DNA of 64,000 nt from Citrobacter freundii. GTDB taxonomy: Bacteria > Pseudomonadota > Gammaproteobacteria > Enterobacterales > Enterobacteriaceae. The notes below the pieces were generated by a model. It did not search any database, was not told the DNA's origin, and was given only the letters and a program-made list of their open reading frames with translations. This document shows, in pieces, positions 9,460 through 17,646 of the stretch (the first letter of the stretch is position 1; each line of letters opens with the position of its first letter). The stretch spans positions 2,790,001 to 2,854,000 of the forward strand of contig NZ_CP099222.1 of the NCBI RefSeq assembly GCF_029717145.1, written 5' to 3'. The position numbers and the translations under genes are program-made.

Positions 9460-9492
9460 TGGCTAACGGTGGCGCTATACTACCGTTAGCCA
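9460..9492. terminator. Hairpin between convergent ftnA and yecH
   Basis: An 11-bp perfect inverted repeat (TGGCTAACGGT / ACCGTTAGCCA) occupies the gap between the convergent ftnA and yecH stops. There is no strong T-tract on either side, so it is a probable weak bidirectional terminator. Confidence 0.55.
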
Positions 9493-9498
9493 GGAATA

Positions 9499-9738
9499 TT
9501 AATGGCGGCAGATCTTACTTTCGTGCGTAGAGAAGCCTTCGTCTCTGGCAATAAACTTCCCCTTCGCTGCTAAGAACGCCACCAGCTCAGCCGCCGTCAT
9601 GCCCTCAGCAGAACAGGTATGAAAACGTGCCTGCTCGCCAAAACGTGCTGTAATCGCCGCTTCAAGGCTGGCATTTGAATACTGTTCGCCAGACTCAATC
9701 ATCATGTTGAGTACTTCGTGGCCGTGAATAGATTCCAT
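9499..9738 (-). CDS. yecH: YecH family protein
   Basis: This 79-residue protein matches E. coli YecH (DUF2492): MESIHGHEVLNMMIESG at the start, then FHTCSAEGMTAAELVAFL and a SKICRH end. The conserved Cys and His residues suggest metal binding, but function is unknown. It is monocistronic and convergent with ftnA; AGGAG precedes the start. Confidence 0.92.
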   Translation of the reverse strand: MESIHGHEVLNMMIESGEQYSNASLEAAITARFGEQARFHTCSAEGMTAAELVAFLAAKGKFIARDEGFSTHESKICRH

Positions 9739-9842
9739 ACATTCTCCTCAATAAAGCCCATAGCCTAATGTGAACGGCTTTATGCTGCTTTGCGCTAACG
9801 CAGAAAAATGTCATCTGGAATACATCTTAACCACTCACCAAG

Positions 9843-9883
9843 TGTAAATATAATTATACATGTATTGTAACGGTCATTTGACG
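9843..9883 (+). promoter_or_regulatory. Candidate TyrR boxes of tyrP
   Basis: The 18-mer TGTAAATATAATTATACA at 9843-9860 matches the TyrR box TGTAAA-N6-TTTACA with one mismatch. A second, weaker box, TGTAAC-N6-TTGACG, occupies 9866-9883, five bases further on. E. coli tyrP is controlled by adjacent strong and weak TyrR boxes (repressed with tyrosine, activated with phenylalanine), so this arrangement is expected. Confidence 0.65.
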
Positions 9884-9951
9884 AAAATAGCGTTATGCCT
9901 TACTCTGCGCCGCAGATACAACTGTTGACTATCTCTGGGACAGAGGAAAGC

Positions 9952-11163
9952 GTGAAGAATAGAACTCTGGGTAGTGTTTTTATCGTGGCGGGAACCACGA
10001 TTGGCGCCGGTATGCTGGCGATGCCATTGGCTGCGGCGGGCGTGGGATTTAGCGTCACGCTGGTGTTGTTAGTTGGGCTATGGGCACTGATGTGCTACAC
10101 CGCGCTGTTGCTGCTCGAAGTGTATCAGCATGTCCCGGCAGACACCGGACTCGGCACGCTGGCAAAACGCTATCTCGGTCGCTACGGACAGTGGATCACC
10201 GGCTTTAGCATGATGTTTTTGATGTATGCGCTCACAGCGGCGTACATCAGCGGTGCGGGTGAACTTTTGGCCTCGAGCATCAGTGATTGGACCGGCACCA
10301 GCATATCCCCAACGATGGGCGTATTACTGTTCACCTTTGTTGCCGGGGGGGTGGTATGTGTAGGCACTTCATTGGTTGATCTGTTCAACCGCCTGCTGTT
10401 CAGCGCCAAAATTATTTTTCTGGTCGTTATGCTGGCGTTGCTGATGCCGCACGTCCATAAAGTCAATCTCCTCACGCTACCGCTGCAGCAGGGTCTGGCG
10501 CTTTCTGCCATTCCGGTTATCTTCACTTCATTCGGTTTTCACGGCAGCGTTCCCAGCATTGTCAGCTATATGAACGGCAATATCCGTAAATTACGCTGGG
10601 TGTTTATTACCGGTAGCGCCATCCCGCTGGTCGCCTATATTTTCTGGCAGTTGGCCACACTCGGCAGTATCAACTCATCAACCTTTATGGGGCTGCTCGC
10701 CGATCATGCGGGCTTAAACGGTTTATTACAGGCGTTACGTGAAGTGGTGGCCTCACCGCACGTTGAGCTGGCAGTGCATCTGTTTGCCGACCTCGCACTG
10801 GCGACCTCCTTCCTGGGTGTGGCGCTGGGCTTATTTGATTATCTGGCTGACCTCTTCCAGCGCCGTAATACTGCAGCCGGAAGACTGCAGACAGGCATAG
10901 TGACATTCCTGCCGCCGTTGGCCTTCGCCCTCTTCTACCCGCGCGGGTTTGTCATGGCACTGGGATACGCAGGCGTGGCCCTCGCGGTGCTGGCGCTGCT
11001 GATCCCGTCGATGCTGGTCTGGCAGAGCAGAAAACACAATCCTCAGGCGACGTATCGCGTTGCCGGCGGCGCTCCGGCACTGGCACTGGTGTTTATTTGC
11101 GGTATTGTGGTGATAGCGGTGCAGTTTTCAATTGCGGCAGGACTGCTGCCAGAAGTGGGTTAA
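9952..11163 (+). CDS. tyrP: Tyrosine-specific permease TyrP
   Basis: This is the tyrosine:H+ symporter of the aromatic amino acid permease (HAAAP) family, 403 residues with 11 predicted helices. A GTG start at 9952 was chosen: GAGGAAAGC precedes it and it gives the conserved E. coli beginning [20 protein letters not shown]. The longer frame from ATG 9895 would add 19 residues without a ribosome site. The first helix holds the [13 protein letters not shown] substrate-binding signature. Confidence 0.95.
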   Translation: MKNRTLGSVFIVAGTTIGAGMLAMPLAAAGVGFSVTLVLLVGLWALMCYTALLLLEVYQHVPADTGLGTLAKRYLGRYGQWITGFSMMFLMYALTAAYISGAGELLASSISDWTGTSISPTMGVLLFTFVAGGVVCVGTSLVDLFNRLLFSAKIIFLVVMLALLMPHVHKVNLLTLPLQQGLALSAIPVIFTSFGFHGSVPSIVSYMNGNIRKLRWVFITGSAIPLVAYIFWQLATLGSINSSTFMGLLADHAGLNGLLQALREVVASPHVELAVHLFADLALATSFLGVALGLFDYLADLFQRRNTAAGRLQTGIVTFLPPLAFALFYPRGFVMALGYAGVALAVLALLIPSMLVWQSRKHNPQATYRVAGGAPALALVFICGIVVIAVQFSIAAGLLPEVG

Positions 11164-11188
11164 AAAAAAGGGGGCTTAATGCCCCCAT
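11162..11188 (-). terminator. yecA terminator
   Basis: The hairpin GGGGGC-TTAAT-GCCCCC (11170-11186) borders an A8 run at 11162-11169, which reads as a T-tract on the minus strand after yecA. It sits at the tail-to-tail junction with tyrP. Confidence 0.85.
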
Positions 11189-11192
11189 TGTC

Positions 11193-11858
11193 TTAGTGCA
11201 GACAGCACTGCTTATATTTTTTACCGCTGCCGCACGGGCACGGATCGTTACGTCCTACCTTGGCATCGACTTTAACCGGTACCTTTGCCGGGGCTTCCTG
11301 CGGGTGCGCCATCCAATACGCGTGTAGATCCAGCGCCGCCAGACGGATAGCCTCAACGCTCTCTTCAAACGCCTCTGGGGTCAGTTTTTCCACCACCTCG
11401 AAGTTTTCTTCCGTCCCGTGCAGCGCAATCGCCTCAAGCGCGGGTTTTAACGAATCCGGTAATGTGGACCAGTCAGACAACGCCACACCGCGCATATAGC
11501 CAAAGCACCACTCTTCCACAATCGTCAGCTCATGGCCTTCAATTTCGCGCAGGCCAAACAACGGTTCAAACTGCTCCGGGAATTCATCCAGACGATCGGC
11601 GGTATCCGCCATGTGCTGAAACGCCAGGTTCATAAAACGCGCCATTTCTTTTTCGGATGACCAGCGAGGGACATACTGCGCGCCGCCCCATATCGCGACC
11701 AGCCACTGCTCTGGCTCAATTTCAAAAGGTGAACTGAGCACTGCCGTCAGCAAGCCGTCCAGCTCTGAGACATCCAGAATCGCCTTGTCGGTATTGTACT
11801 TGGTCAGTACATCATCCAGCCATTCCAGCTCGCTCTCGTTTAACGGTCCCGTTTTCAT
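11193..11858 (-). CDS. yecA: YecA, UPF0149 family protein with SEC-C motif
   Basis: This 221-residue cytosolic protein has a UPF0149/YgfB-like helical body (residues about 5-170) and a C-terminal SEC-C zinc motif, [17 protein letters not shown], at the very end. The SEC-C motif resembles the SecA tail that binds zinc and ribosomes; E. coli YecA (AscA) has been linked to ribosome and SecB association. Convergent with tyrP and preceded by AAGGAAAAGCGTT. Confidence 0.94.
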   Translation of the reverse strand: MKTGPLNESELEWLDDVLTKYNTDKAILDVSELDGLLTAVLSSPFEIEPEQWLVAIWGGAQYVPRWSSEKEMARFMNLAFQHMADTADRLDEFPEQFEPLFGLREIEGHELTIVEEWCFGYMRGVALSDWSTLPDSLKPALEAIALHGTEENFEVVEKLTPEAFEESVEAIRLAALDLHAYWMAHPQEAPAKVPVKVDAKVGRNDPCPCGSGKKYKQCCLH

Positions 11859-11942
11859 AACGCTTTTCCTTAGTCAATAATTCCTGCCTGTGAGTATCTT
11901 ACATGGCTGGCAGAATAACTGATACCAATAGGCATAAACGGC

Positions 11943-12224
11943 TTACTGTTGCTCAATACGGTTTAGCGTGGCCGTGTATCCGGTTTTCGCCACTGCGTTC
12001 AGCAGCGTATCAGTAGAAAAACCGTGGGGCACGATGGCTTCGGCCTGTCGAGTCTTAAGCGAAGATTTGGCTTTGATCACGCCGTCGGTTTCGCGCAGCG
12101 CCTGGTTCACCGAAATAACGCACAGCGAGCAGGTCATATTTTGGATATCCAGCACCACTTTTTGATTGGCGGCCTGTACCCATAACGGCAGTAATAACCA
12201 TCCCAGCAGCATTACTTTTTTCAT
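11943..12224 (-). CDS. MerP-like periplasmic heavy-metal-binding protein
   Basis: This 93-residue protein has a signal peptide (MKKVMLLGWLLLPLWVQA, cleavage about residue 18) and one HMA domain with the metal loop NMTCSLC (Cys32, Cys35), as in MerP. In mercury systems MerP hands Hg(II) to MerT, but here there is no merA, merR or merB nearby, so the cargo may be another thiophilic metal. It is the last gene of a three-gene minus-strand operon; its start overlaps the MerT-like stop (ATGA). Function is inferred from family only. Confidence 0.8.
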   Translation of the reverse strand: MKKVMLLGWLLLPLWVQAANQKVVLDIQNMTCSLCVISVNQALRETDGVIKAKSSLKTRQAEAIVPHGFSTDTLLNAVAKTGYTATLNRIEQQ

Positions 12225-12577
12225 TCAAACACCTCATAAAACCAGGCCACCAGCGTGGGGTAGAATAACACCGGCAAAATCAGCGCCACGGCGAACCAGT
12301 ATAGAACGCGCATCTGCGTCAAGGTTAACCGCCCGGTGCACCACAACCGTTTAGAAAAATAGAGTCGCCAGAAGACGCGTAATAATAACCCTAACGTCAG
12401 CACCATCAGGGGGATACGTAAAAATTCAGCCTGGGTGAATACCGCAAAGCCCGCCGCGGAAATACCAAACAGCAGATATAACAGCGGCCCGACACAGCAC
12501 AGACCGGCGGTGACAGCCGCCGCAGCGGCCGTCAGCAGGGTTAATCCCGCCCCCTTAGCGTTGTTCTGTTGCAACAT
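12221..12577 (-). CDS. MerT-like inner-membrane metal transport protein
   Basis: This protein of about 118 residues has three hydrophobic helices. The first carries the adjacent cysteine pair Cys27-Cys28 in TAGLCCVGPLLY, the hallmark of MerT. The second MerT cysteine pair, in the cytoplasmic loop, is reduced to a single Cys80 (LWCTG). The start at 12577 is favoured by similarity; longer in-frame starts (12604, 12649) exist and no strong ribosome site distinguishes them. It overlaps the upstream transglutaminase gene by 23 nt, which suggests translational coupling. Confidence 0.72.
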   Translation of the reverse strand: MLQQNNAKGAGLTLLTAAAAAVTAGLCCVGPLLYLLFGISAAGFAVFTQAEFLRIPLMVLTLGLLLRVFWRLYFSKRLWCTGRLTLTQMRVLYWFAVALILPVLFYPTLVAWFYEVFE

Positions 12578-13697
12578 AGCGGTAAGAGAACGCTTTAGGG
12601 TCATAGAAATTGATCGGATCGCCGTCCACTTCAGCATAAGGGTAACCAAAGTTGTTCATCGCACCCTGCTCGGTTGCCGGATACAGTTCAAAATCGCGTC
12701 CGTAGTTGAAACCCACCCAGTTCATTTCCCAGTTACCAAACAGGTAAGCGTTGACGGCCTGGACATCGGCATCCTGATGGGCTTTTTTCTCTGCCAAACG
12801 CATTTTGGTCACGTCTGCCGGGTCGCACGGCAACCAGCCGTAACCGGCCAGATAGAACTCAGCACGACAGTGCTGTCCACCACTAACATCGGCAACCCCT
12901 GCGCTGTCAGCTTTGCCAAACGCGCTTTTCGAATAGCGTTCCAGCTTAACGGCTTTCCCCAGGCGGATGCCAAACAGTTCTCGCGCAGGAATGCCGCTAG
13001 CCCGAGCCAGGGCCACAAAAACGGAACTCATGTCGGTACATTTTCCCTTAAGCTTGCCGCTTTTCAGGATCTCTGCGACATCGCCTGTCCCGCAGCCAAT
13101 CACGTCATTATCACGCTCCATATAGCGACTCACCCACTCATAAATAAGGCGTGCTTTTTTCAGTGGGTCCTGCTCCGTCCCGGTAATTTTACGCGCGGTT
13201 TCCTGAACCAGGCCATCGATGGGCGTATGCGCGGTCGGCAGCAGATACGGTTTGACATCCAGCGGGTAAATAATCTGCGCCGGCGCTTGCCAGGTTTTTA
13301 GCGCGTCATGTTTCAGCGGTTCCCAGTCGGTCGTTTCAATCTCAATATCGACCTTTATCAGCAACTCACCCTGCGAATCGGGCCAACTGGCAAACAGCGT
13401 TTTGGCGCCGTAGGTGTTATTAGTGGTGACGTACGCCTGCTTATAATTGCCGGTAAAGACAAGGTTTGTCATCTGCTGAAACGCGGTGTCTACCGGCAGC
13501 GGTATCCACAGCTTCACCACGCCACGCGATCCCTGAGGTGGATTGAGCTGATAGGTTTGTGATAACACAAAACATCGACGCGCCACCGGCGCTGCTAACG
13601 GCTCTGCGGCTTGTACTGTCTGGCTAACTATCGAAGGGCCGACGAATCCGGCGGCAGAAAGGAGTACGCTATTTTTAAGAAACTGGCGACGTTGCAT
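12555..13697 (-). CDS. Tat-exported transglutaminase-like protein
   Basis: This 380-residue protein begins with a twin-arginine signal (RRQFLKN, hydrophobic stretch, cleavage near residue 30), so it is exported folded. Residues about 165-300 are a transglutaminase-core domain with a complete papain-like triad: Cys220 (GKCTDMSS), His276 (GQHCRAEF) and Asp292 (LPCDPAD). The C-terminal 80 residues have many aromatic residues. Substrate is unknown; the family includes proteases, amidases and peptide cross-linkers. It is the first gene of the operon with the MerT- and MerP-like genes, an association I do not recognise from a studied system. Confidence 0.82.
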   Translation of the reverse strand: MQRRQFLKNSVLLSAAGFVGPSIVSQTVQAAEPLAAPVARRCFVLSQTYQLNPPQGSRGVVKLWIPLPVDTAFQQMTNLVFTGNYKQAYVTTNNTYGAKTLFASWPDSQGELLIKVDIEIETTDWEPLKHDALKTWQAPAQIIYPLDVKPYLLPTAHTPIDGLVQETARKITGTEQDPLKKARLIYEWVSRYMERDNDVIGCGTGDVAEILKSGKLKGKCTDMSSVFVALARASGIPARELFGIRLGKAVKLERYSKSAFGKADSAGVADVSGGQHCRAEFYLAGYGWLPCDPADVTKMRLAEKKAHQDADVQAVNAYLFGNWEMNWVGFNYGRDFELYPATEQGAMNNFGYPYAEVDGDPINFYDPKAFSYRYVATEQR

Positions 13698-14013
13698 TGC
13701 TGTCTGTCCATATTATGAGAGTTGAGCCACGGCGAGCGTAGGCGATCATCACAGCAGACAGACGCTGACGTAAAAAGGCGAGTCGATGGGGATTATTCAT
13801 CAATAACAGACCTGTTAACTGTGAATGAAAAGAGAAACTACGTGGGGTAATTAAGCCATTGACAGGCAAAAAAGTACAGTAGTAGCTGATATCAATCTAC
13901 CAGATCACCCTTTCTCATTAAACAAGCCCAGCGGAAATCCGGTCTAAATTTAAATGCAGACAACAGAGGAAATAACCCAACCTGAAAATCCGCTTCATAA
14001 CCTAGGAGAAAGT
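13698..14013. other. Gap upstream of transglutaminase operon and patatin gene
   Basis: This gap of about 320 bp separates the divergent transglutaminase operon and the patatin gene. I see no gene. A TTGACA hexamer at about 13859 could belong to a plus-strand promoter for the patatin gene, but no good -10 follows at the right spacing. TAGGAGAAAGTC just before 14014 is evidently the original patatin ribosome site. Confidence 0.4.
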
Positions 14014-14076
14014 CAAAATGGGGTGATGCTGCCAACTTACTGATTTAGTGTATGATGGTGTTTTTGAGGTGCTCCT

Positions 14077-14352
14077 GTGGCTTCTGTTTCTATCAGCTGT
14101 CCCTCCTGTTCAGCTACTGACGGGGTGGTGCGTAACGGCAAAAGCACCGCCGGACATCAGCGCTATCTCTGCTCTCACTGCCGTAAAACATGGCAACTGC
14201 AGTTCACTTACACCGCTTCTCAACCCGGTACGCACCAGAAAATCATTGATATGGCCATGAATGGCGTTGGATGCCGGGCAACCGCCCGCATTATGGGCGT
14301 TGGCCTCAACACGATTTTACGTCACTTAAAAAACTCAGGCCGCAGTCGGTAA
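14077..14352 (+). CDS. insA: IS1 protein InsA
   Basis: This 91-residue product has a zinc-finger-like start (CPSCSATDG...CSHCRKTW) and a helix-turn-helix, and binds IS1 ends; alone it represses transposition. The start is GTG. The slippery run A6C at 14328-14334 near its end is where a -1 frameshift makes the InsAB' transposase. Confidence 0.93.
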
Positions 14353-14774
14353 CCTCGCGCATACAGCCGGGCAGTGACGTCATCGTCTGCGCGGAAATGG
14401 ACGAACAGTGGGGCTATGTCGGGGCTAAATCGCGCCAGCGCTGGCTGTTTTACGCGTATGACAGGCTCCGGAAGACGGTTGTGGCGCACGTCTTCGGTGA
14501 ACGCACTATGGCGACGCTGGGGCGTCTTATGAGCCTGCTGTCACCCTTTGACGTGGTGATATGGATGACGGATGGCTGGCCGCTGTATGAATCCCGCCTG
14601 AAGGGAAAGCTGCACGTAATCAGCAAGCGATATACGCAGCGAATTGAGCGGCATAACCTGAATCTGAGGCAGCACCTGGCACGGCTGGGACGGAAGTCGC
14701 TGTCGTTCTCAAAATCGGTGGAGCTGCATGACAAAGTCATCGGGCATTATCTGAACATAAAACACTATCAATAA
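14271..14774 (+). CDS. insB: IS1 InsB' transposase domain
   Basis: This 167-codon frame supplies the catalytic part of the InsAB' fusion, a DDE-type transposase (ends [20 protein letters not shown]). Acidic residues fall in CAEMDEQW and WMTDGWP. It is made by frameshifting from insA rather than from its own start. It appears intact, so the element is probably active. Confidence 0.92.
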
Positions 14775-14793
14775 GTTGGAGTCATTACCCAAA

Positions 14794-15699
14794 ATGGCAA
14801 TGAGAATACTGTCTATTGATGGTGGCGGCATCAGAGGCATCCTGCCAGGTATGCTACTCCCTGACACGAAAGGAAAACCAAAATTTTCCGCTCAGGAAGC
14901 CGTTAATTTCTATCTTCAGGATGGCGATGAGATTTTTGATGTCGGCGTCTGGAAATCAATCAACTCAATAGGCGGTGCTACTGATGAAAAATACTCAGCA
15001 AAAGAGCTGGAGCGGGTATTAAAAACGGCGTTTGGTGAAACAAAGCTCAGTGAATTATTAAGACCGACCTGTTTTGTTTCCTATGATGTCAGTAGTCGCC
15101 TTCCGGTCATCTTCAAACAACACTCAGCCCTCGCTAACAACAGGGACTTCCTGGTCAGAGATGCTTTACGAGGAACTTCCGCGGCGCCTACCTATTTCGA
15201 GGCAGCGCGTATTTATTCATTACCCCCTGTACCCGAAAAATTTGTGCTGGTTGATGGTGGTGTAGTGGCAAACGACCCCGCACTCTGCGCCTATTCAGAA
15301 GCGATTAAATTCAGTAATGTCGCTGGCATTAAAGATATGATTATTGTCTCACTCGGTACCGGCAAAAAATTGCAGGGTTATGCTTATTCCGAAGTTAAAG
15401 ACTGGGGTCCCTTTGGCTGGGCAAAACCAGCCATTGATATCGCGCTTGAGGGAGGGCCACAGATGACCGCGTATTACCTGCAACAAATTGCCTCAACGGT
15501 AAAAAACTCTAAATATTACAGAATTCAGCCCGAACTATACGGTGCAGATCCAACGTTGGATAACGCATCGCGAGAAAACTTAGAGCGTCTGCGCAAGGCA
15601 GGACTACAAAATGCCGCCGTGTATGATAAGACATTGACTGAGATCGCTAAGTTATTATTCAATAGCGGCGGCAATTTTAAATATCAGGACTCTAAGTAA
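14794..15699 (+). pseudogene. Patatin-like phospholipase lacking its nucleophile elbow
   Basis: The 301-residue frame starts at the ATG retained in the IS1 target duplication. Known patatin features are present: the oxyanion motif DGGGIRG (residues 9-15), RGTSAAPTYFEAA in the middle, and the catalytic-Asp motif VDGGVVANDP. The GTSTGG serine elbow, expected about 35 residues after DGGGIRG, is absent: ILPG runs straight into LLPDTKGKPKF, which in relatives follows the elbow. About 45 residues are missing in frame, and no other GxSxG exists. IS1 also cut the gene from its native ribosome site. Relatives include CBASS-type phospholipase effectors, but no nucleotidyltransferase partner is nearby. 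Expected to be catalytically dead. Confidence 0.82.
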
Positions 15700-15708
15700 T
15701 CCCAATCC

Positions 15709-16188
15709 CTACCGCACTCTGGATATATACACATTCGTTGCCAGTTTACGGGCCAGTCCTCTTGCGCCCTCGCGCATAACCGTATCGTGATTCCAGCGAA
15801 ATGCGGGGGCTGCCAGCGGGGCAAGATAGTTCATCCAGCGAAGCGTGGTGCGAATGTTCCAGTCGTATCTGACGAGTGTCTCCTTACCTAATTCGACAAA
15901 AGACCATACTCCACGACCTTCAACCTCACCGCAGGCTTCTCCTTCGAGCAGAGAACACGGCTGAATATTCAGTACATTAATATCAAAGGTTAAACGATAC
16001 GGCAGCGCCCCTTTCCAGGTATAACGGTGCAACGCGCCGATACCCAGCCCATCACCTTTCTTAATTTCGGTGACTCGCTCCAGACTTACCCACCACTCTG
16101 GCCACTGGTCCGGATGCGAGAACACCTCCCAGACCTCCTGCAGTGACGCCTCAACCCGCCAGACGGTAGAAAACTGATATTCGGCCAT
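15709..16188 (-). CDS. SRPBCC (START/polyketide-cyclase-like) family protein
   Basis: This 159-residue protein has the SRPBCC ligand-pocket pattern: an N-terminal strand FSTVWRVEAS, the helix SLQEVWEVFSHPDQWPEWW, and a long C-terminal helix ending RGLARKLATNVY. Such proteins bind hydrophobic ligands; the ligand here is unknown. It lies 13 nt downstream of the LolA-like gene and is probably cotranscribed with it; its stop is nine bases from that of the convergent patatin gene. Confidence 0.75.
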   Translation of the reverse strand: MAEYQFSTVWRVEASLQEVWEVFSHPDQWPEWWVSLERVTEIKKGDGLGIGALHRYTWKGALPYRLTFDINVLNIQPCSLLEGEACGEVEGRGVWSFVELGKETLVRYDWNIRTTLRWMNYLAPLAAPAFRWNHDTVMREGARGLARKLATNVYISRVR

Positions 16189-16201
16189 TACGCTGGCTCC
16201 T

Positions 16202-16888
16202 TCAAGGCGTGAAGAAATTGGCAGGAAAACGGACGTTAACGATCAGTGAGTCCATAAGCACCGTTTCCAGCAGTTTTCCCTCCAGCGTGTAGCTCATCAC
16301 TTTGGCAGGCAGCCCATAATAGTTATCTAACCAAAGGTCATAGCGATGAACACCATCAACAACCATTGCCTTCGGCCCCGCCACCGAGACATAGGTGACC
16401 GAGCGCCCGGATAGATTCTCCACGCCAAGGGTGGTAGTGGTTCCCTCACGCTGCAGACGGCGAATATCCCCCAGCAAAACGCCGATGTCAGACCGGTCCA
16501 CACGATGACCGCGCTCATCCTGAATCAGTGAATTAGTGGGCAACAGCGTCAAAACAGGCAACGTTCCTAGCCCAAATGGCCACAACGTCACCTTCCCACT
16601 ATCGGGGTTATAGGTCAGTACCGCACCAGCATGCGGTTGGGTGAAGTCCATTCGTACATAGCCGGGTTTTTTATAGCTATAGCGAATAATTTTGCTCGCC
16701 TCTGTCGTGGACGAGGAACGTATAACAACCTGATAGGATTGTATTTGATCAAACCTTTGTTGATAGCGACTGATGGGGTCTTGCGACGGCACAGACGCCA
16801 CAGCAACGCTCACTGCTACTGGATACGCTATCGCGCTAAAAACGAGTAACGTTGCAGACATCATCGTCAAAGAGAGTAAGCCTCTCAT
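16202..16888 (-). CDS. DUF1571/LolA-like exported protein
   Basis: This 228-residue protein begins with a signal peptide (MRGLLSLTMMSATLLVFSA, cleavage about residues 25-35). The body resembles DUF1571 and lipoprotein-sorting beta-barrel folds: PISRYQQRFDQIQSYQ, then KIIRYSYKKPGYVRMDF, then LWLDNYYGLPAKV. The start at 16888 has GGAG eight bases upstream; a longer frame to 16918 includes that ribosome site and is rejected. A role in handling envelope lipids or lipoproteins is inferred. First gene of a pair with the SRPBCC protein. Confidence 0.72.
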   Translation of the reverse strand: MRGLLSLTMMSATLLVFSAIAYPVAVSVAVASVPSQDPISRYQQRFDQIQSYQVVIRSSSTTEASKIIRYSYKKPGYVRMDFTQPHAGAVLTYNPDSGKVTLWPFGLGTLPVLTLLPTNSLIQDERGHRVDRSDIGVLLGDIRRLQREGTTTTLGVENLSGRSVTYVSVAGPKAMVVDGVHRYDLWLDNYYGLPAKVMSYTLEGKLLETVLMDSLIVNVRFPANFFTP

Positions 16889-17092
16889 GATCGTCTCCTG
16901 CATCAGTAGGGTCTGCAAACAGGAGCTATCACCTGTTACCTGCTTTCATTATAGGGAGGAATTCAGCGGTGCTGACTGGCTGGATAATCATTATTTTCAC
17001 AGACACAGCGGTAAAATTAATCATACCTACGTCGGGTACCAACGCTGCCAAACGCTATACTTGAATAGCCACATTTTTATCAGGTATTCATC

Positions 17093-17437
17093 ATGAAACG
17101 GTCACGGGTACGTTCATACTTCGCCTTCACCGTACTGTTGATGACGTCATTCTGTGCTATTGCCAGCACCTTACAGGACCAGGCCGCAAGAGAGCGTGAA
17201 TTAAGTGCGGCGCTGTCTACCGGCAACAGCGTCATCATCATTGGAGGAACGGAGGATTTCGGTTTCACGCTCAGGTCCCGCAATAAAATCCATCGGCCAT
17301 TTGCGATTCAGGATGGCATTGGCGATCCCATTATGTTTAACCGTTTTCAGAACCAGAGTTACAATCCCGCCCGAGATGGGTTCAGTAGTAACCCGGCCCG
17401 CGGAGGATTTATGATGGGTGCACCGATTCGCAGGTAG
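17093..17437 (+). CDS. Small exported protein of unknown function
   Basis: This 114-residue frame starts with a basic n-region and a hydrophobic core (RSYFAFTVLLMTSFCAIAS), a plausible Sec signal with cleavage about residue 25. The remainder is Asn-, Arg- and Gly-rich near the end, with the near-repeat YNPARDGF and SNPARGGF. AGG lies a few bases upstream of the start. I do not recognise a family. It is divergent from the LolA-like gene and lies just outside the leuZ relic. Confidence 0.55.
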   Translation: MKRSRVRSYFAFTVLLMTSFCAIASTLQDQAARERELSAALSTGNSVIIIGGTEDFGFTLRSRNKIHRPFAIQDGIGDPIMFNRFQNQSYNPARDGFSSNPARGGFMMGAPIRR

Positions 17438-17501
17438 ATGCCTATTGAAACCTTGCCCTTAGAAACGATACCGATGCGGGTCAACAAATTACAGGCACAA
17501 C

Positions 17502-17583
17502 AAAACCACCCGTAGGTGGTTTCACGACACGGCTTATTGATTTAATTATTCAATTAGAATGGGACTTGAATCCACACAAGCCG
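17502..17583. repeat. Decayed leuZ-3'-end repeat (left boundary of relic)
   Basis: Positions 17502-17530 are identical over 29 bp to 19706-19734, the terminator region downstream of leuZ. The similarity continues, with changes and a gap, through a segment matching the T-arm of tRNA-Leu (GGGACTTGAATCCACACAAG). The acceptor-stem portion has diverged. This is best read as one attachment-site repeat of an element that entered at leuZ. Confidence 0.75.
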
Positions 17584-17646
17584 AACACCAAGGCGAGGTT
17601 TTACTGATACAAAACGGAGAACGTAAAGCATGTCACAAGCGCTACC

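Larger units (their letters stand above)
14022..14789 (+). mobile_element. Insertion sequence IS1, intact copy 1
   Basis: The element is exactly 768 bp, the standard IS1 length. It starts GGTGATGCTGCCAACTTAC and ends AAGTTGGAGTCATTACC, the imperfect IS1 terminal repeats. It carries insA and insB in the usual overlap. Flanking 8-bp duplications show an original insertion. A second copy in opposite orientation lies at 57502-58269. Confidence 0.97.
14014..14797. repeat. 8-bp target-site duplication flanking IS1
   Basis: CAAAATGG occurs immediately left (14014-14021) and right (14790-14797) of the IS1 copy, a perfect 8-bp duplication. It marks a simple transposition event, and both repeats still carry the ATG of the interrupted patatin gene. 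Confidence 0.93.

Noticed and set aside
11943..13697. Calling the MerT/MerP-like genes a mercury resistance operon
   Set aside because: No merR, merA or merB is present and the second MerT cysteine pair is incomplete, so a mercury role is not supported.
14794..15699. Calling the patatin gene part of an active CBASS defence system
   Set aside because: There is no CD-NTase or accessory gene nearby and the catalytic serine is missing.
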